Below are positions 32,623-44,621 of a stretch of 64,000 bases of DNA, in pieces (position 1 is the stretch's first letter; each line of letters opens with the position of its first letter). Below the pieces are notes generated by a model. It worked only from the letters and a program-made list of their open reading frames with translations. It made no database searches and was not told the origin of the DNA. This stretch comes from Verrucomicrobiales bacterium (GTDB taxonomy: Bacteria; Verrucomicrobiota; Verrucomicrobiia; Verrucomicrobiales; DEV007): NCBI GenBank assembly GCA_029213065.1, contig JARGPH010000006.1:111898-175897 (forward strand), given 5' to 3'. The translations under genes and the position numbers were made by a program.

Positions 32623-35031
32623 TCAACGGATTAGCATGAATTCAGGGGTCATGGTGATGGCCCAGAGGACATCGGAGATGGTTTCATGGTCGGGCGTGTC
32701 GGTGAGGATTTCAGCGAGAAGGGCTCTTTCCCCATCGCCCGGTTTTCTGGTGAGGGCGGCGAGATAGAGTTGATCGATGAAATCGGGAGCGGACGCAGTC
32801 TTGAGGAAATGCTTCGCGCCACGGTCGAGGTAGCCTGCGAGCGTTTCGCTGTTGGAGAGATCGATCGCTTCGAGGGTTGTGATTTCATGGGGTCGCGAGG
32901 TCACGATCTGATCGCGGTTGGGACGGCCGAGACTTCGCATGAGGAAATCACTCTTCAAGAGCGAAGCCCGAACCATGAGGTCGGCGGCGGATGACTTGAT
33001 CGCGAGAGCTTCGCCAATGAGAGGATCAATTGCTGCGGGCCAGACCTCGACTTTCATTTCGGTGACGCCGGCCCATTTCAGCGCGGAAAAGTCCCATTTC
33101 GGTGAGGCAAAGTTTTTCGGAATCGTCGTTGCGGCCTGCCAGGTTTCGTCGGTCGTGATGATCTCGTCGCTTCCGTCGTCGTAGACGAGGCGGAGCATCG
33201 CGAAGGCCCCGGCGGCATTGGGCTTGTCACCTCCGTTTTTCGCGAGGAAAAGAATCCGATTCACTCCGGGGCGGAGCAGATTCATGACCGAAGCTGATTC
33301 GAGCTCGGTCCATTGTGAGCCGCTGAGGGCTACTTTTCGATTCACTTGCAGGGTGAAGCTGTTGTCCGCCGAGGCGACGAGGCCGGCGCCGATGACCCGC
33401 TTGTTAATCGTGAAGTCTTTGCGCAGGAGGGCCTCATCGCCCGCTGCAGGCGGTGTTGCCGATGAGGCTTTCCAGATCCATCGAGAGGGGATTTGGAGCT
33501 TTTTGACATCGTTCTTGTCGGCAATGCCGCGGATCACAGGGGCGTCGAAGCTTGTCGGGGCGGCGTCGTTGAGTTGCCAGATCGCGTCGACGAACTGCTC
33601 GGAGGTGAGTCGTTTTGCGAGGGGACCGCGATACGTGTATTTGTCCGATGCTTCTGATGTCTGAGGCTCGGCGCGGCTCTGGTAGGCTTCTGAAGTGGTG
33701 ATGAGACGAATCGTGTCTTTGAGGTCGTAGCCTCTCTCCTGAAAGGCCGCCCCGAGGAAGTCGAGGAGGTCTTCATGCCACGGTTCGGTCTGCATCGCAT
33801 CAAGAGGGTGAACGAGACCGCGTCCCATCAGCTGGGCCCAGAGGCGGTTCACGATGGTGCGGGCGACGCGCCCGTTTTCCGGATGGGTCATGAGGTCGGC
33901 GAGCTGGGTAAGGCGGACCTCTTTGGGGGCTTCGGGATCGATTTCCCCGATTTCAGGGAAAACCCAGGCGGCTTTCGCGGTTTCCCCAAGCGGTTTGTCG
34001 CAGCGGTGGATTTCAAGGGGCTCCTCTGCGTAGATCGCGGCGAGCCCGTAGGCGTCGGTGAGTTTCCAGCGGTCAATGAAGCTGTCGTGGCAGGAAGCGC
34101 ACTTCATGTTAATCCCGAGAAAGGACTGGGAGATGCTTTGCGAAAACTGAACCGGGAGGGTTTGCGAGACACTGACGGTGCCCCGCCACTTGATGCCGTT
34201 GATAAAGCCGGCGCTTTCATCAGTCGGAGGCGATATCAGTTCTCTCACCATCGTGTCAAAGCGCTGGTTGGTTTTCAGCGAATCATAGAGCCAGCCGCTG
34301 ATCTGGGTGCGCCCCTTCGTGATGAAGCCGGTTCCGGCGTAGTCGTTTCGGAGGAGGTCGTTCCAGAAGGTGAGCCAGTGGTCGGCGTAGCTGATCTCGC
34401 GACTGAGAAGTTCGTCGATTTTCTCAGTGCGTTTTTGAGGGCTTTTGTTGTTGGCAAAGGCCTCTGCTTCCTTCGCGGTGGGGAGCAGCCCGATGAGATC
34501 GAGATGAGCGCGTCGAAGGAAGGTGAGGTCATCGATCGGCCCGGGGCGGGCGAGTTTGTTCGATCTCAGGTAATGATCGATGAAGCGGTCGACGGGATTG
34601 CTCCGGCCCTCGGTGATTTCCGGGATCTCCGGCATGCGTGGCTTCAGGGGCGGCTCGTAGGTGGGCTTGCCAAAGGTGAAGCCCGGTTCCCAGTTCATCC
34701 CCTCGTTGACCCACTGCTTGAGGGTTTCGACCTGTTCTTTCGGCATCCGCTTTTTCTTGATCGGCGGCATCTGATAATCGGGATCTTTGTCGAGGATCAG
34801 TTCGATGAAGTAGGATTTCTCCGCATTTCCCGGCTCAGCGGAATCGTCATCGAGAAAGAGTTCTCTCGTATTGACTGAGAATCCGCCTTCCGCTTCCTCG
34901 CCGCCATGGCATTCGGTGCAGTGCTGCTTCAGAATCGGAACGACCTCGTGGACGAAGTCGATTTCCCCCTGCGCGTCGAAGCATAGGAGTGCCTGAGCAG
35001 CCAGAAAAGCGGTTGGGAGGAAGTGCTTCAT
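32623..35031 (-). CDS. DUF1549/DUF1553 haem-binding protein with beta-sandwich insert, pair 1
   Basis: 802 residues from ATG 35031, where a signal peptide begins (MKHFLPTAFLAAQALL). A planctomycete-type cytochrome domain has CTECH at residues 38-42; DUF1549 follows (RLRRAHLDLIGLLPT type segment FLRRAHLDLIGLLPTAKEAEAF), then a second CxxCH (KCASCH), then DUF1553 (ENGRVARTIVNRLWAQLMGRGL). Within DUF1553 an extra region (about residues 530-690, from RWIWKASSATP to DETWQAATTI) resembles the N-terminal beta-sandwich of alpha-L-rhamnosidases. It is absent from pair 2. Probably periplasmic; redox role likely but unproven. Confidence 0.9.
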   Translation of the reverse strand: MKHFLPTAFLAAQALLCFDAQGEIDFVHEVVPILKQHCTECHGGEEAEGGFSVNTRELFLDDDSAEPGNAEKSYFIELILDKDPDYQMPPIKKKRMPKEQVETLKQWVNEGMNWEPGFTFGKPTYEPPLKPRMPEIPEITEGRSNPVDRFIDHYLRSNKLARPGPIDDLTFLRRAHLDLIGLLPTAKEAEAFANNKSPQKRTEKIDELLSREISYADHWLTFWNDLLRNDYAGTGFITKGRTQISGWLYDSLKTNQRFDTMVRELISPPTDESAGFINGIKWRGTVSVSQTLPVQFSQSISQSFLGINMKCASCHDSFIDRWKLTDAYGLAAIYAEEPLEIHRCDKPLGETAKAAWVFPEIGEIDPEAPKEVRLTQLADLMTHPENGRVARTIVNRLWAQLMGRGLVHPLDAMQTEPWHEDLLDFLGAAFQERGYDLKDTIRLITTSEAYQSRAEPQTSEASDKYTYRGPLAKRLTSEQFVDAIWQLNDAAPTSFDAPVIRGIADKNDVKKLQIPSRWIWKASSATPPAAGDEALLRKDFTINKRVIGAGLVASADNSFTLQVNRKVALSGSQWTELESASVMNLLRPGVNRILFLAKNGGDKPNAAGAFAMLRLVYDDGSDEIITTDETWQAATTIPKNFASPKWDFSALKWAGVTEMKVEVWPAAIDPLIGEALAIKSSAADLMVRASLLKSDFLMRSLGRPNRDQIVTSRPHEITTLEAIDLSNSETLAGYLDRGAKHFLKTASAPDFIDQLYLAALTRKPGDGERALLAEILTDTPDHETISDVLWAITMTPEFMLIR

Positions 35032-35241
35032 ATCTTCAAGCGTATCAGGATTGGAGAGCGGGGCCATTACGGAATCTCGCCATCTGTGGGCACAACTCTT
35101 TCGCATGTGACGCGCAGAATGAAAATGACAGGGGCATGATAAAGCTGCGAAAACGACATTTTTTCATTCGTTCGCGGCACTCATGCTGCTAGCGTTAGGG
35201 CAGTTGCCGTTGCTGTTCCCCCCGCTTCGGCAACGCTACCA

Positions 35242-36939
35242 ATGAAGCGATTCTGGATCATCTCTACCCTTGCTGTGCTCGCTGCCATGATTTTTGGCAG
35301 TCTGCTGCATCGTCGGGGACAGAAAGCTTCGGAAGTCACTGTGGCGTCGGGAACGACTCTGCCATCACCGCGTGTGCCGTCCTTTGTTGCTGAGTCCTCT
35401 TTGCCGGTGCAGGAGGCGGAAATGCCGTTCGATTTTCCGCTGATGCCTGAATTGTTGCCGGAGCCGAAAAGCGATTTGCCGAAAGTGAAATTCGTTTCCA
35501 AGTCATTGCCGGAGTCGAGAGGGGCTTCTCCCGGGGCAAAGGAGTCGACCTCGATGAAGGGCGGCGGGGATTCGGTTAAAACGCACGTTTCCACGGTAGC
35601 GCTTCCGAAAGTTGAAACGCCGGAGATCGCTCCCGACCCGGCCGATTCTCCTGCGCCGGTTGAGAAAAACGTTGAAGCTGTTCCGGCTGCGTCAGGATTG
35701 AATGAAGGACGGTTCCTCCCAATTGTTTTGCACATCGGATCGGATGACGGGAAATTGGTTCTTCAGGGATCGATTCCAACCCGTGAAGGTACGGATGCGG
35801 TTTATGCCGCTGCCGTAAAATCGGTGGGCGAAGAATCCGTAGAGAACCATCTCAAGTATTCGCCGGAGACGCTTGAGGCGGATTGGATCGCTTATCTGCC
35901 CGAATACATCGAGACTTTTTTCAGTCACTCCGCGGGGAGGCAGGAGCTTACCGTGGTAGACGGAATTCTGAAATTGCGGGGGGATGTCGCCTCAGAGAAT
36001 TCGATGAACGGGCTCATCGCTCTCACTGATTCTTTTAAAGATGGAGGTCTCGAGATTGAGCCCGGTTTGGTGGTGAAGGAGTCGCTTGCAGGCGAGTTGC
36101 CTGAGTTGACTGGAAACTACGCGGCGATCGCCGGGGCGGCACCAAAGCCAGCATCAAATAAGTCGATTGAAGTGGCCATGTTAGAGAATTCGGGGCAACT
36201 CAGTATCGGTGAAGATGCCCGGAGTCGATCTGCCTCGATTTCAGCGGAGGAGCTCAAGATCGAAGATGAACCGGAGGTGATTGTAGAGGCGGAAGTCGCG
36301 CCTGATTTTGTCGGGCCTGCGGTCAGTCCGGAAGAGTGGGCCGCCGGGCGTAAGAAGGCAAAAGACGAGCTTGCTGCGGCTGAGGCGGCTAAAATTGCAG
36401 CGGAGAAAGCGGCCGAAGTGGCGGCGGCAAAAGCCAAAGCAGATGCGGAAGCCGCTGCTATCGCTGCAGCGGAAAAAAAGAAGGCCGAAATGGAGGCAAA
36501 GGCTGAGAAGGAAGCGGCTGACGCCGCGGCGAAGGCGGCAAAACTGGAGGCGATGCTCGCTTCAGGTGAGCGGATTCCGGATGACGGGAAGCCGCTCATT
36601 TTCTATTTTGAGACCGGCTCTTCGGAGATTATTTCGTCGGATCGTGAGAAGGTGGCACGTGCTATCCAGCGTGCGCAGGTTCCCCGTTCGATTGTCTACC
36701 TCACCGCCTATGCGGATTACCGGGATGGCTACGAATTGAATCGCAAGCTCAGTCTTGAGCGCGCTGAGAAGGTCCGGAGCCTCATTTTCGAGGGCGAAAT
36801 TGCCGATGAAGTTACCGCGGAGATCACAGCGAAAGGTGATTCGAAATCAGTGAGGCGTGGCATGGGAAAGCGCGAAAAGGAAGAGGCTTTGAAGCGGGCC
36901 CGCCGGGTCGTGGTTGAGGTTTACCACTTAAAACGATAG
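35242..36939 (+). CDS. OmpA-family protein with signal anchor and coiled coil
   Basis: 565 residues. A membrane anchor (FWIISTLAVLAAMIFGSLL) is followed by a Pro/Glu-rich linker, two BON-like segments (LVLQGSIPTREGTDAVYAAA; LTVVDGILKLRGDVASENS), a long Ala/Lys/Glu coiled coil (about 375-445) and a C-terminal OmpA peptidoglycan-binding domain from about residue 450 (FYFETGSSEI, NRKLSLERAEKVR, RRVVVEVYHL). The order resembles ArfA-type proteins. It likely spans from inner membrane to the wall. The HIT gene starts 2 bp after its stop, so they are cotranscribed. Confidence 0.85.
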   Translation: MKRFWIISTLAVLAAMIFGSLLHRRGQKASEVTVASGTTLPSPRVPSFVAESSLPVQEAEMPFDFPLMPELLPEPKSDLPKVKFVSKSLPESRGASPGAKESTSMKGGGDSVKTHVSTVALPKVETPEIAPDPADSPAPVEKNVEAVPAASGLNEGRFLPIVLHIGSDDGKLVLQGSIPTREGTDAVYAAAVKSVGEESVENHLKYSPETLEADWIAYLPEYIETFFSHSAGRQELTVVDGILKLRGDVASENSMNGLIALTDSFKDGGLEIEPGLVVKESLAGELPELTGNYAAIAGAAPKPASNKSIEVAMLENSGQLSIGEDARSRSASISAEELKIEDEPEVIVEAEVAPDFVGPAVSPEEWAAGRKKAKDELAAAEAAKIAAEKAAEVAAAKAKADAEAAAIAAAEKKKAEMEAKAEKEAADAAAKAAKLEAMLASGERIPDDGKPLIFYFETGSSEIISSDREKVARAIQRAQVPRSIVYLTAYADYRDGYELNRKLSLERAEKVRSLIFEGEIADEVTAEITAKGDSKSVRRGMGKREKEEALKRARRVVVEVYHLKR

Positions 36940-36941
36940 CG

Positions 36942-37351
36942 ATGGCAGCAGCACTGGAACGATTTTTGAAAAGCTCGACTTACCTCGGTGAAATTCCTTC
37001 GGGGGCTCTGTTGTTGAATGGCAATGCCCTCTATCCCTGGTTCATTGTCGTGCCGCACGGTGATTACACCGAGTGGGTTGATTTGCCGATGGAGTTGCAG
37101 CAGCTTCTGCTGACGGATATCAATACGCTTTCCGCTTTTTTGAAAGGGGATGACAAGGTCGAGAAAATCAACGTTGCATCGATTGGTAACATTGTGCCGC
37201 AGTTTCATCTGCACGTGTTAGGGCGCAGTTCGGGCGATCCCGCGTGGCCCGGTCCGGTCTGGGCGCACCCGGATTCGAAAGCGTATCAAGAGGGTGAGAT
37301 CGAGGCGCTGAAGACGCGACTTCGCGAGACTCTTGAGGGATTTGTTGCCGC

Positions 37352-37355
<4 letters not shown>
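36942..37355 (+). CDS. HIT-domain protein
   Basis: 137-residue histidine-triad nucleotide hydrolase/transferase. The active-site block is NIVPQFHLHVLGRSSGDPAWPGPVW, where the usual first His of HxHxHxx is Gln, a variant common in one HIT subgroup; the catalytic central His is kept. It probably cleaves phosphoramidate or nucleotide-diphosphate substrates. Cotranscribed with the OmpA-like gene. Its stop codon overlaps the stop of the convergent sulfatase gene (TTAA at 37352-37355), leaving no room for a terminator between them. Confidence 0.9.
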
Positions 37356-39526
<2,171 letters not shown>

Positions 39527-39648
39527 GGGTCGGTGATGGTATCGAATGCGGAGGGCGCGGGCAAGTGGTCAACTCGACGAAATGATCCCACGAATAGGTC
39601 GTCATTTTTTACGTGCAAGCGGGGAGAAGTGTTGTTGTTATACGGGAG

Positions 39649-40545
39649 ATGAATGTGAATTTTCAAGGCGTCTTGGCAGGTGTGCTGGTTTTAGGATTCG
39701 GCACCGCTTGTGTTGCTCAGGAGGAGGAAGAACTTCCGGTCGCGGTGACCGAGTATTTTGATCTCGCTTATGTTGATGGCGGAGATGATCGCCAGAAGCT
39801 GGATCTCTATATTCCGGCGCGTGAAGACAAGTCAAAGAAGCTGCCGCTCGTCGTTTGGATTCACGGGGGAGGATGGGCGAAAGGGTCCAAAGACGGCACC
39901 GGTAATTGCTCGTGGGTTTTGGAGGAAGGTTATGCTCTCGCCAGTATTGGCTACCGCTTGACCGATGTCGCGCCGTTTCCGGCTCAGCTTGATGACTGCA
40001 AGGCGGGGATTCAATGGCTCAAAAAGAACGGGGCCGAATTTGGAATCGATGCGAACCGGATTGTCGTTTGGGGAAGCTCTGCGGGAGGACATCTCGTCGC
40101 GATGCTGGGAACGACTGGTGACCCGAAAGATTCCGGAGATGATATTGATGGTGTCATTGACTGGTTCGGTCCGACCGAACTGCTGACAATGCAGGAGCAA
40201 CGCACCCTTCCTGTGAAACTCGATGCCAATGCTCCCGATTCGTATGAGAGTAAACTGGTGGGGGGAACGCTTCAGGAAGTTCCTGAGAAAGCAAAAGCGG
40301 CGAGCCCCGTCACTCATGTCACTGAAGACGATGCGCCGATTTTGATTCTCCATGGCGATCAGGATCCTCTCGTTCCGCTGCAGCAAAGCTACACCCTGGT
40401 GAAGGCGTATGATGCGGTTGAAGTGCCTGCTCAGCTAGTCGTGATCGAGGGGGCTGGACATGGAGGGCCCGCATTCCAGACCGAAGGGGCGCGGAAGGTG
40501 ATGCTGGAGTTTCTCAACAGGCGTACTGCAGTCGCCTCAGAGTAA
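39649..40545 (+). CDS. Exported alpha/beta hydrolase (esterase)
   Basis: 298 residues from ATG 39649, with a signal peptide ending near TACVAQE. Esterase features: the oxyanion segment VVWIHGGGWAKGSK, the nucleophile elbow VWGSSAGGHL, and the acid/His region LILHGDQDPLVPLQQS then EGAGHGGPAF. This is the BD-FAE/acetyl-esterase type fold seen beside carbohydrate-degrading genes. It could remove acetyl or feruloyl groups from polysaccharide. It precedes the sensor kinase gene by 20 bp on the same strand and may be cotranscribed with it. Confidence 0.88.
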   Translation: MNVNFQGVLAGVLVLGFGTACVAQEEEELPVAVTEYFDLAYVDGGDDRQKLDLYIPAREDKSKKLPLVVWIHGGGWAKGSKDGTGNCSWVLEEGYALASIGYRLTDVAPFPAQLDDCKAGIQWLKKNGAEFGIDANRIVVWGSSAGGHLVAMLGTTGDPKDSGDDIDGVIDWFGPTELLTMQEQRTLPVKLDANAPDSYESKLVGGTLQEVPEKAKAASPVTHVTEDDAPILILHGDQDPLVPLQQSYTLVKAYDAVEVPAQLVVIEGAGHGGPAFQTEGARKVMLEFLNRRTAVASE

Positions 40546-40565
40546 GTGAGGCCTCAGTTGCGTGG

Positions 40566-42578
40566 ATGAAGTCTTTTTGCCTGCTGACTCTTGCTCTTGG
40601 CCTGGCTGCGGGCAGTGCAAACGGCGAAACGCTTAAAAGCGCTCTTGCTGTGCGTTCGCTTGATTTCGAGCGGGCCGATTCGGGCATTCCGGTGGATCTT
40701 ACAGGGGTGGTGATTTTCACCGACTTTCCGGGGACTGTCTTTATTCAGGACGAAACCTCGGCCACGTTTTTCCGGCTTCAGGGGAGAGTGCCACCGGCGG
40801 TCGGGGATATGGTCCATGTCCGGGGGCGAACCTCCCCCGGGCTCTACCTGCCCGGAATTGAATCGGCAACGTTTGAGGTGGTGGGTGAGGGAGTGCTACC
40901 GCCCGCCCCGCCTGTGCAGTTCGAAGAATTGCAATCCGGGCGTCTCCATTATCAGCGGGTCATGGTGGAGGGGATCGTGAGGACGATTGTTCCTGACAAT
41001 GAGGGAACTTCGTTGATGACGGTGACTCTGGGCTCACGGATCATCGAGGTGAAAGTGGATTCTCTTCCGATTGGTGAAAGTCATTATATTGGTGCGAAAG
41101 TCAGGGCGGTTGGACTCGCTGCGGGTGACATCAACCATCGTCGTCAGTTGGTTCGTCCTTATCTGCGTTGTGCCGGTTGGAGCGACATCGAAATTCTCGA
41201 AGCCGGGCCGGAGCCGCAGGACCTGCCTGTCGTGACTCCCGAGGATGTGATGACCTTTGCGGTCGGGGGGCAGGAATTGAAGCGGGTCTCTCTGCGCGGC
41301 TTTGTGACAGGGGTGTTTCCGGGAGGAACGATTTATCTCAGGAGCGGGGACACGGGAATCGCGGTTCGGGTCGTCCCCGGTGAGCCCGCTGTAAAGTTGG
41401 GTGATAAGGTGGTTTTGGCAGGGTTTCCGGAGATGAATCGTTACACCGCCACCCTGGTCGATTCTGTCATTCTCGAAGAACCGGTTGCGGGAGCGCCACT
41501 GATGCCAGAGAAAGTTTCTGTTTCTGAGGTTCTTAAAGGGAACTTTGACAGCGAGCTGGTTACGTTCAGTGCGCTTATCGTGGACTGGTTTCGAAGCGAC
41601 TCCGGATATCGAATCGTCCTGAAAGATGGGGATAGTATTATTCAGGCGACCTCCTTGGAAATTGATACCAATCTCGCTCGTGGTGCGAAAGTGGAGGTCA
41701 CAGGAATCGGGGTGGTCGAGAAAACGAGGCGATCCGGGGAATACCGGTCCGCGCCGGAACAGGTTGTTCTGCGTCTCAGGTCGATCGACGACCTCCGGGT
41801 TGTCGAGGCACCGGGATGGTGGACTCCGCGCCGCCTTGTCATCGCTCTCGTCGGTTTGATCGCCATTGGTGTGGCAGCTCTCTCCTGGGTGTTTTTGTTG
41901 AGGCGTCAGGTAAAAAATCAAACGATGGCCCTGCGCTCGAAGATTGAAAATGAAGCGGTTCTTGAAGAGCGACAACGTATCGCCCGCGAGTTTCATGATA
42001 CTCTTGAGCAGGATCTCGCCGGGCTCTCTCTGAGGCTCGACGCCGCAGGTGCAAGTTCAAAGAATGAGAAAGTGTTAGGATTTATCAAAGGCTCGCGCGG
42101 CCTCGTTTCCCGAATTCAGAATGAGACGAGAAGCCTCGTTGTTGATTTGCGGGAAAGTCCGGGCGGGACAATGTCTCTGTCCGAAGCATTGGCTGAGTTG
42201 GTTGATTCCGTGACTGGTGAAGTGGGGCCAAAGATTACATTGTCAGCGCAGAGCGAAGAGGAATCTCTGCTGTATCCCTCCCGCGTCGTTCACCATTTGA
42301 AGATGATCGCGCGGGAATCCGTTACCAATGCGATGAAGCACTCGGGGGCGGAGAGCGTTGAAATTGATGTTCGAGTCGAGGGGGAGCAACTCATTCTGGC
42401 AATTTCAGACGATGGCTCGGGTTTTGACTTCGGTTTCGAGACGAGAGGGAAAAGCGGGCATTTCGGTTGCATGGGGATGAGAGAGCGGGCACGGAAAATT
42501 GAGGCGGAGATTGAGTGGAACGCATCCGGTTCCGGAGGAACCATGGTGGAAGTTCGCATGCCTTTGAAAACATTATGA
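40566..42578 (+). CDS. NarL-type sensor histidine kinase with OB-fold-like sensor repeats
   Basis: 670-residue membrane kinase. After a signal peptide (MKSFCLLTLALGLAAGSANG) residues about 22-410 hold four similar beta-rich units, each with a GxV...(I/L)xD...xVG/GDxVxVxG pattern, resembling OB folds. A membrane helix spans about 420-442. The HisKA_3 phosphoacceptor is in RQRIAREFHDTLEQDLAGLS (H477), and the HATPase part shows RESVTNAMKHSGAE, ISDDGSGFDF and GCMGMRERA. The stop overlaps the response regulator start (ATGA), so the pair is translationally coupled. Ligand unknown. Confidence 0.92.
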   Translation: MKSFCLLTLALGLAAGSANGETLKSALAVRSLDFERADSGIPVDLTGVVIFTDFPGTVFIQDETSATFFRLQGRVPPAVGDMVHVRGRTSPGLYLPGIESATFEVVGEGVLPPAPPVQFEELQSGRLHYQRVMVEGIVRTIVPDNEGTSLMTVTLGSRIIEVKVDSLPIGESHYIGAKVRAVGLAAGDINHRRQLVRPYLRCAGWSDIEILEAGPEPQDLPVVTPEDVMTFAVGGQELKRVSLRGFVTGVFPGGTIYLRSGDTGIAVRVVPGEPAVKLGDKVVLAGFPEMNRYTATLVDSVILEEPVAGAPLMPEKVSVSEVLKGNFDSELVTFSALIVDWFRSDSGYRIVLKDGDSIIQATSLEIDTNLARGAKVEVTGIGVVEKTRRSGEYRSAPEQVVLRLRSIDDLRVVEAPGWWTPRRLVIALVGLIAIGVAALSWVFLLRRQVKNQTMALRSKIENEAVLEERQRIAREFHDTLEQDLAGLSLRLDAAGASSKNEKVLGFIKGSRGLVSRIQNETRSLVVDLRESPGGTMSLSEALAELVDSVTGEVGPKITLSAQSEEESLLYPSRVVHHLKMIARESVTNAMKHSGAESVEIDVRVEGEQLILAISDDGSGFDFGFETRGKSGHFGCMGMRERARKIEAEIEWNASGSGGTMVEVRMPLKTL

Positions 42579-43207
42579 GTTCACCTGATTGCATTCGACT
42601 TCTCTTGATTGATGACCATTTCGTGGTCCGGAGCGGGCTTGTCGCCTCATTGGAAATGGAGGGAAATCTTGAAGTTGTCGGAGAAGCCGAGAGCGGGGAG
42701 GAGGGATTTAAATTGTTTCAGGAGAAGTCCCCTCATGTCGTCCTTATGGATCTGCAGCTTCCGGGGTGGAACGGGATTGAGACCTCCGAGCAGATCCTCG
42801 AGTTTGACTCCTCGGCAAAAATTTTGATGTTCTCCACATTCGCCCGTGATGACGAGATTCAGACTGCGCTCGATACCGGGGTGCTCGGGTATTTGCAGAA
42901 AACAGCGGAACGAAGTGAATTGATCGCCGCCCTGGAAACAGTGGCTTCCGGCGGAACCTACCTTCCTGAAGGATTGGCAGCCTCGCTTGCAGAGCGCGAT
43001 CTCGGTCCTAACATTACGCAACGTGAGCGTGAAATTCTGGCGAGGGTTGCGCAGGGGAAGGCCAACAAAGAGATCGCCTCAGATCTGGGTATTGCCGAAG
43101 ACACCGTGAAGCGGCACATGAGCCATGTCTTCAGAAAGCTCGGGGTGAATGACCGCGCCCAGGCGACCGCCGAGGCGATTCGTCAGGGGATCGTTTCGGT
43201 GGATTGA
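42575..43207 (+). CDS. NarL/LuxR-family response regulator
   Basis: 210 residues from ATG 42575, overlapping the kinase stop by 4 bp. Receiver domain: LLIDDHFVVRSGLV at the N-terminus, phosphoacceptor D59 in VVLMDLQLPGWNG, and GVLGYLQKT with the conserved lysine. A LuxR-type helix-turn-helix follows (QREREILARVAQGKANKEIASDLGIAEDTVKRHMSHV split over the recognition helix). It is the partner of the OB-repeat kinase. Target genes unknown; the neighbouring esterase and DUF1501 genes are candidates only by position. Confidence 0.95.
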   Translation: MSSPDCIRLLLIDDHFVVRSGLVASLEMEGNLEVVGEAESGEEGFKLFQEKSPHVVLMDLQLPGWNGIETSEQILEFDSSAKILMFSTFARDDEIQTALDTGVLGYLQKTAERSELIAALETVASGGTYLPEGLAASLAERDLGPNITQREREILARVAQGKANKEIASDLGIAEDTVKRHMSHVFRKLGVNDRAQATAEAIRQGIVSVD

Positions 43208-43217
43208 AGAATTGGGG

Positions 43218-44612
43218 TTAAGCGAGGATGTCTTTGATGACATGCGCTTCCTCGACGCCGGTGAGACGCTGATCGAGCCCTTGAAAGCGGTAGGTCAGTC
43301 GTTCGTGATTGATCCCGAGGAGATGCATCATGGTGGCGTGCATGTCGCGCACTTCGACGGGATTCTCAGCCACTTCATTTCCAAGATCGTTGGTCTTTCC
43401 GAAGGTGATACCGCCCTTGACGCCGCCGCCGGCCATCCAGATCGAGAAGGCGTCCTTCTGGTGGTCTCTTCCGCATTTTGCGGGACTCTCGTCTCCCTGC
43501 AGCATGGGGGTTCTTCCAAACTCGGCTCCCCAGACGACGAGAGTCTGGTCGAGTAGGCCCCGTTGCTTGAGGTCTTTGATCAGCGCGGCGATGGGCTGGT
43601 CTACATTCCTGCAGTTGGTCTTGAGTCGGTTCTCCTGGTTGCTGTGAGTGTCCCAGTCGCCGTTGAAAAGTTCGACGAAGCGCACCCCGCGTTCCACCAG
43701 TCTTCTCGCTTTGAGGCATTGTGAAGCGAACTCGCCTTTGCCGTAAAGTTCGAGCGTCGCGGCGCTTTCACCCGAAAGGTCGACGAGGTCGGGAACGGAG
43801 GATTGCATTCGGAAGGCCATTTCATACTGGTCGATTCGCGTCTGAATTTCGGGGTCGCCGACCAGCTCAAAATTCTCCCGGTTCAGTGCTTCGATGCTGT
43901 CGAGGGTTCGTCTTCGTTCTTCCGGTGAAGTTCCTTTCGGGTTGTTCAGGTAGAGGACGGGATCGCCGGTGCCGCGAAGTTGGACCCCTTGATGAACGCT
44001 GGGAAGAAATCCGGATTTCCAGAGATTCGCTCCTGCTCCGGGAGTGTTCCCTGTCAGAAAAACGACGTAAGCGGGAAGGTTCTCCGAGTCGCTTCCGAGT
44101 CCGTAGGTGGTCCATGAGCCGATCGAGGGATTTCCCTGACGGTTGAGGCCGGTGTGAAACATGAGCTGAGCCGGCCCGTGATTGAACTCGGTCGTGTGCA
44201 TCGATTTGATGATGCACATTTCATCGGCAACCGATCCAAGGTGGGGGAGAAGTGATGAAAGTTCATTTCCACTGAGTCCGTGCTTTGTGAATTCAAAAGG
44301 TGAACCCAGCAGTTTGGGATGCCCGCGAAGGAATGAAAATCGCTTCCCTTCGAAAAGTTCCTCCGGGGCAAGTTTACGATCGTATTCCCGCAAAACCGGT
44401 TTGTCGTCGAAGAGATCAAGGTGCGACGGAGCCCCGGTCATGTGGAAGAAGATCACGCTGCGTGCCTGCGGGGCGACCGCCTGAAATGCTTTCGGTATCT
44501 CCGCTTTCGTCTCCCTGCCGAGCAGCGACGTGAGCGCGAGCGAGCCGATTCCCGATCCGGTCCGCGAGAGAAAGCGGCGGCGATCTGAAAGTTGTTTGAG
44601 AAAATCAGTCAT
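43218..44612 (-). CDS. DUF1501 protein (Tat-exported), pair 2
   Basis: 464-residue DUF1501 family protein. The Tat signal is DRRRFLSRTGSGIGSLALTSLL. Family segments: SVIFFHMTGAPSHLDLFDDKP, LVERGVRFVELFNGDWDTHSNQ, LVVWGAEFGRTPML (the FGRTP motif usual in this family) and EVRDMHATMMHLLGINHERL. It ends 11 bp past the stop of the response regulator on the opposite strand, and follows the DUF1549 gene by 9 bp, so those two form an operon. It is a closer match to the general family than the pair 1 protein. Confidence 0.94.
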   Translation of the reverse strand: MTDFLKQLSDRRRFLSRTGSGIGSLALTSLLGRETKAEIPKAFQAVAPQARSVIFFHMTGAPSHLDLFDDKPVLREYDRKLAPEELFEGKRFSFLRGHPKLLGSPFEFTKHGLSGNELSSLLPHLGSVADEMCIIKSMHTTEFNHGPAQLMFHTGLNRQGNPSIGSWTTYGLGSDSENLPAYVVFLTGNTPGAGANLWKSGFLPSVHQGVQLRGTGDPVLYLNNPKGTSPEERRRTLDSIEALNRENFELVGDPEIQTRIDQYEMAFRMQSSVPDLVDLSGESAATLELYGKGEFASQCLKARRLVERGVRFVELFNGDWDTHSNQENRLKTNCRNVDQPIAALIKDLKQRGLLDQTLVVWGAEFGRTPMLQGDESPAKCGRDHQKDAFSIWMAGGGVKGGITFGKTNDLGNEVAENPVEVRDMHATMMHLLGINHERLTYRFQGLDQRLTGVEEAHVIKDILA

Positions 44613-44621
44613 GCCGGTGGT

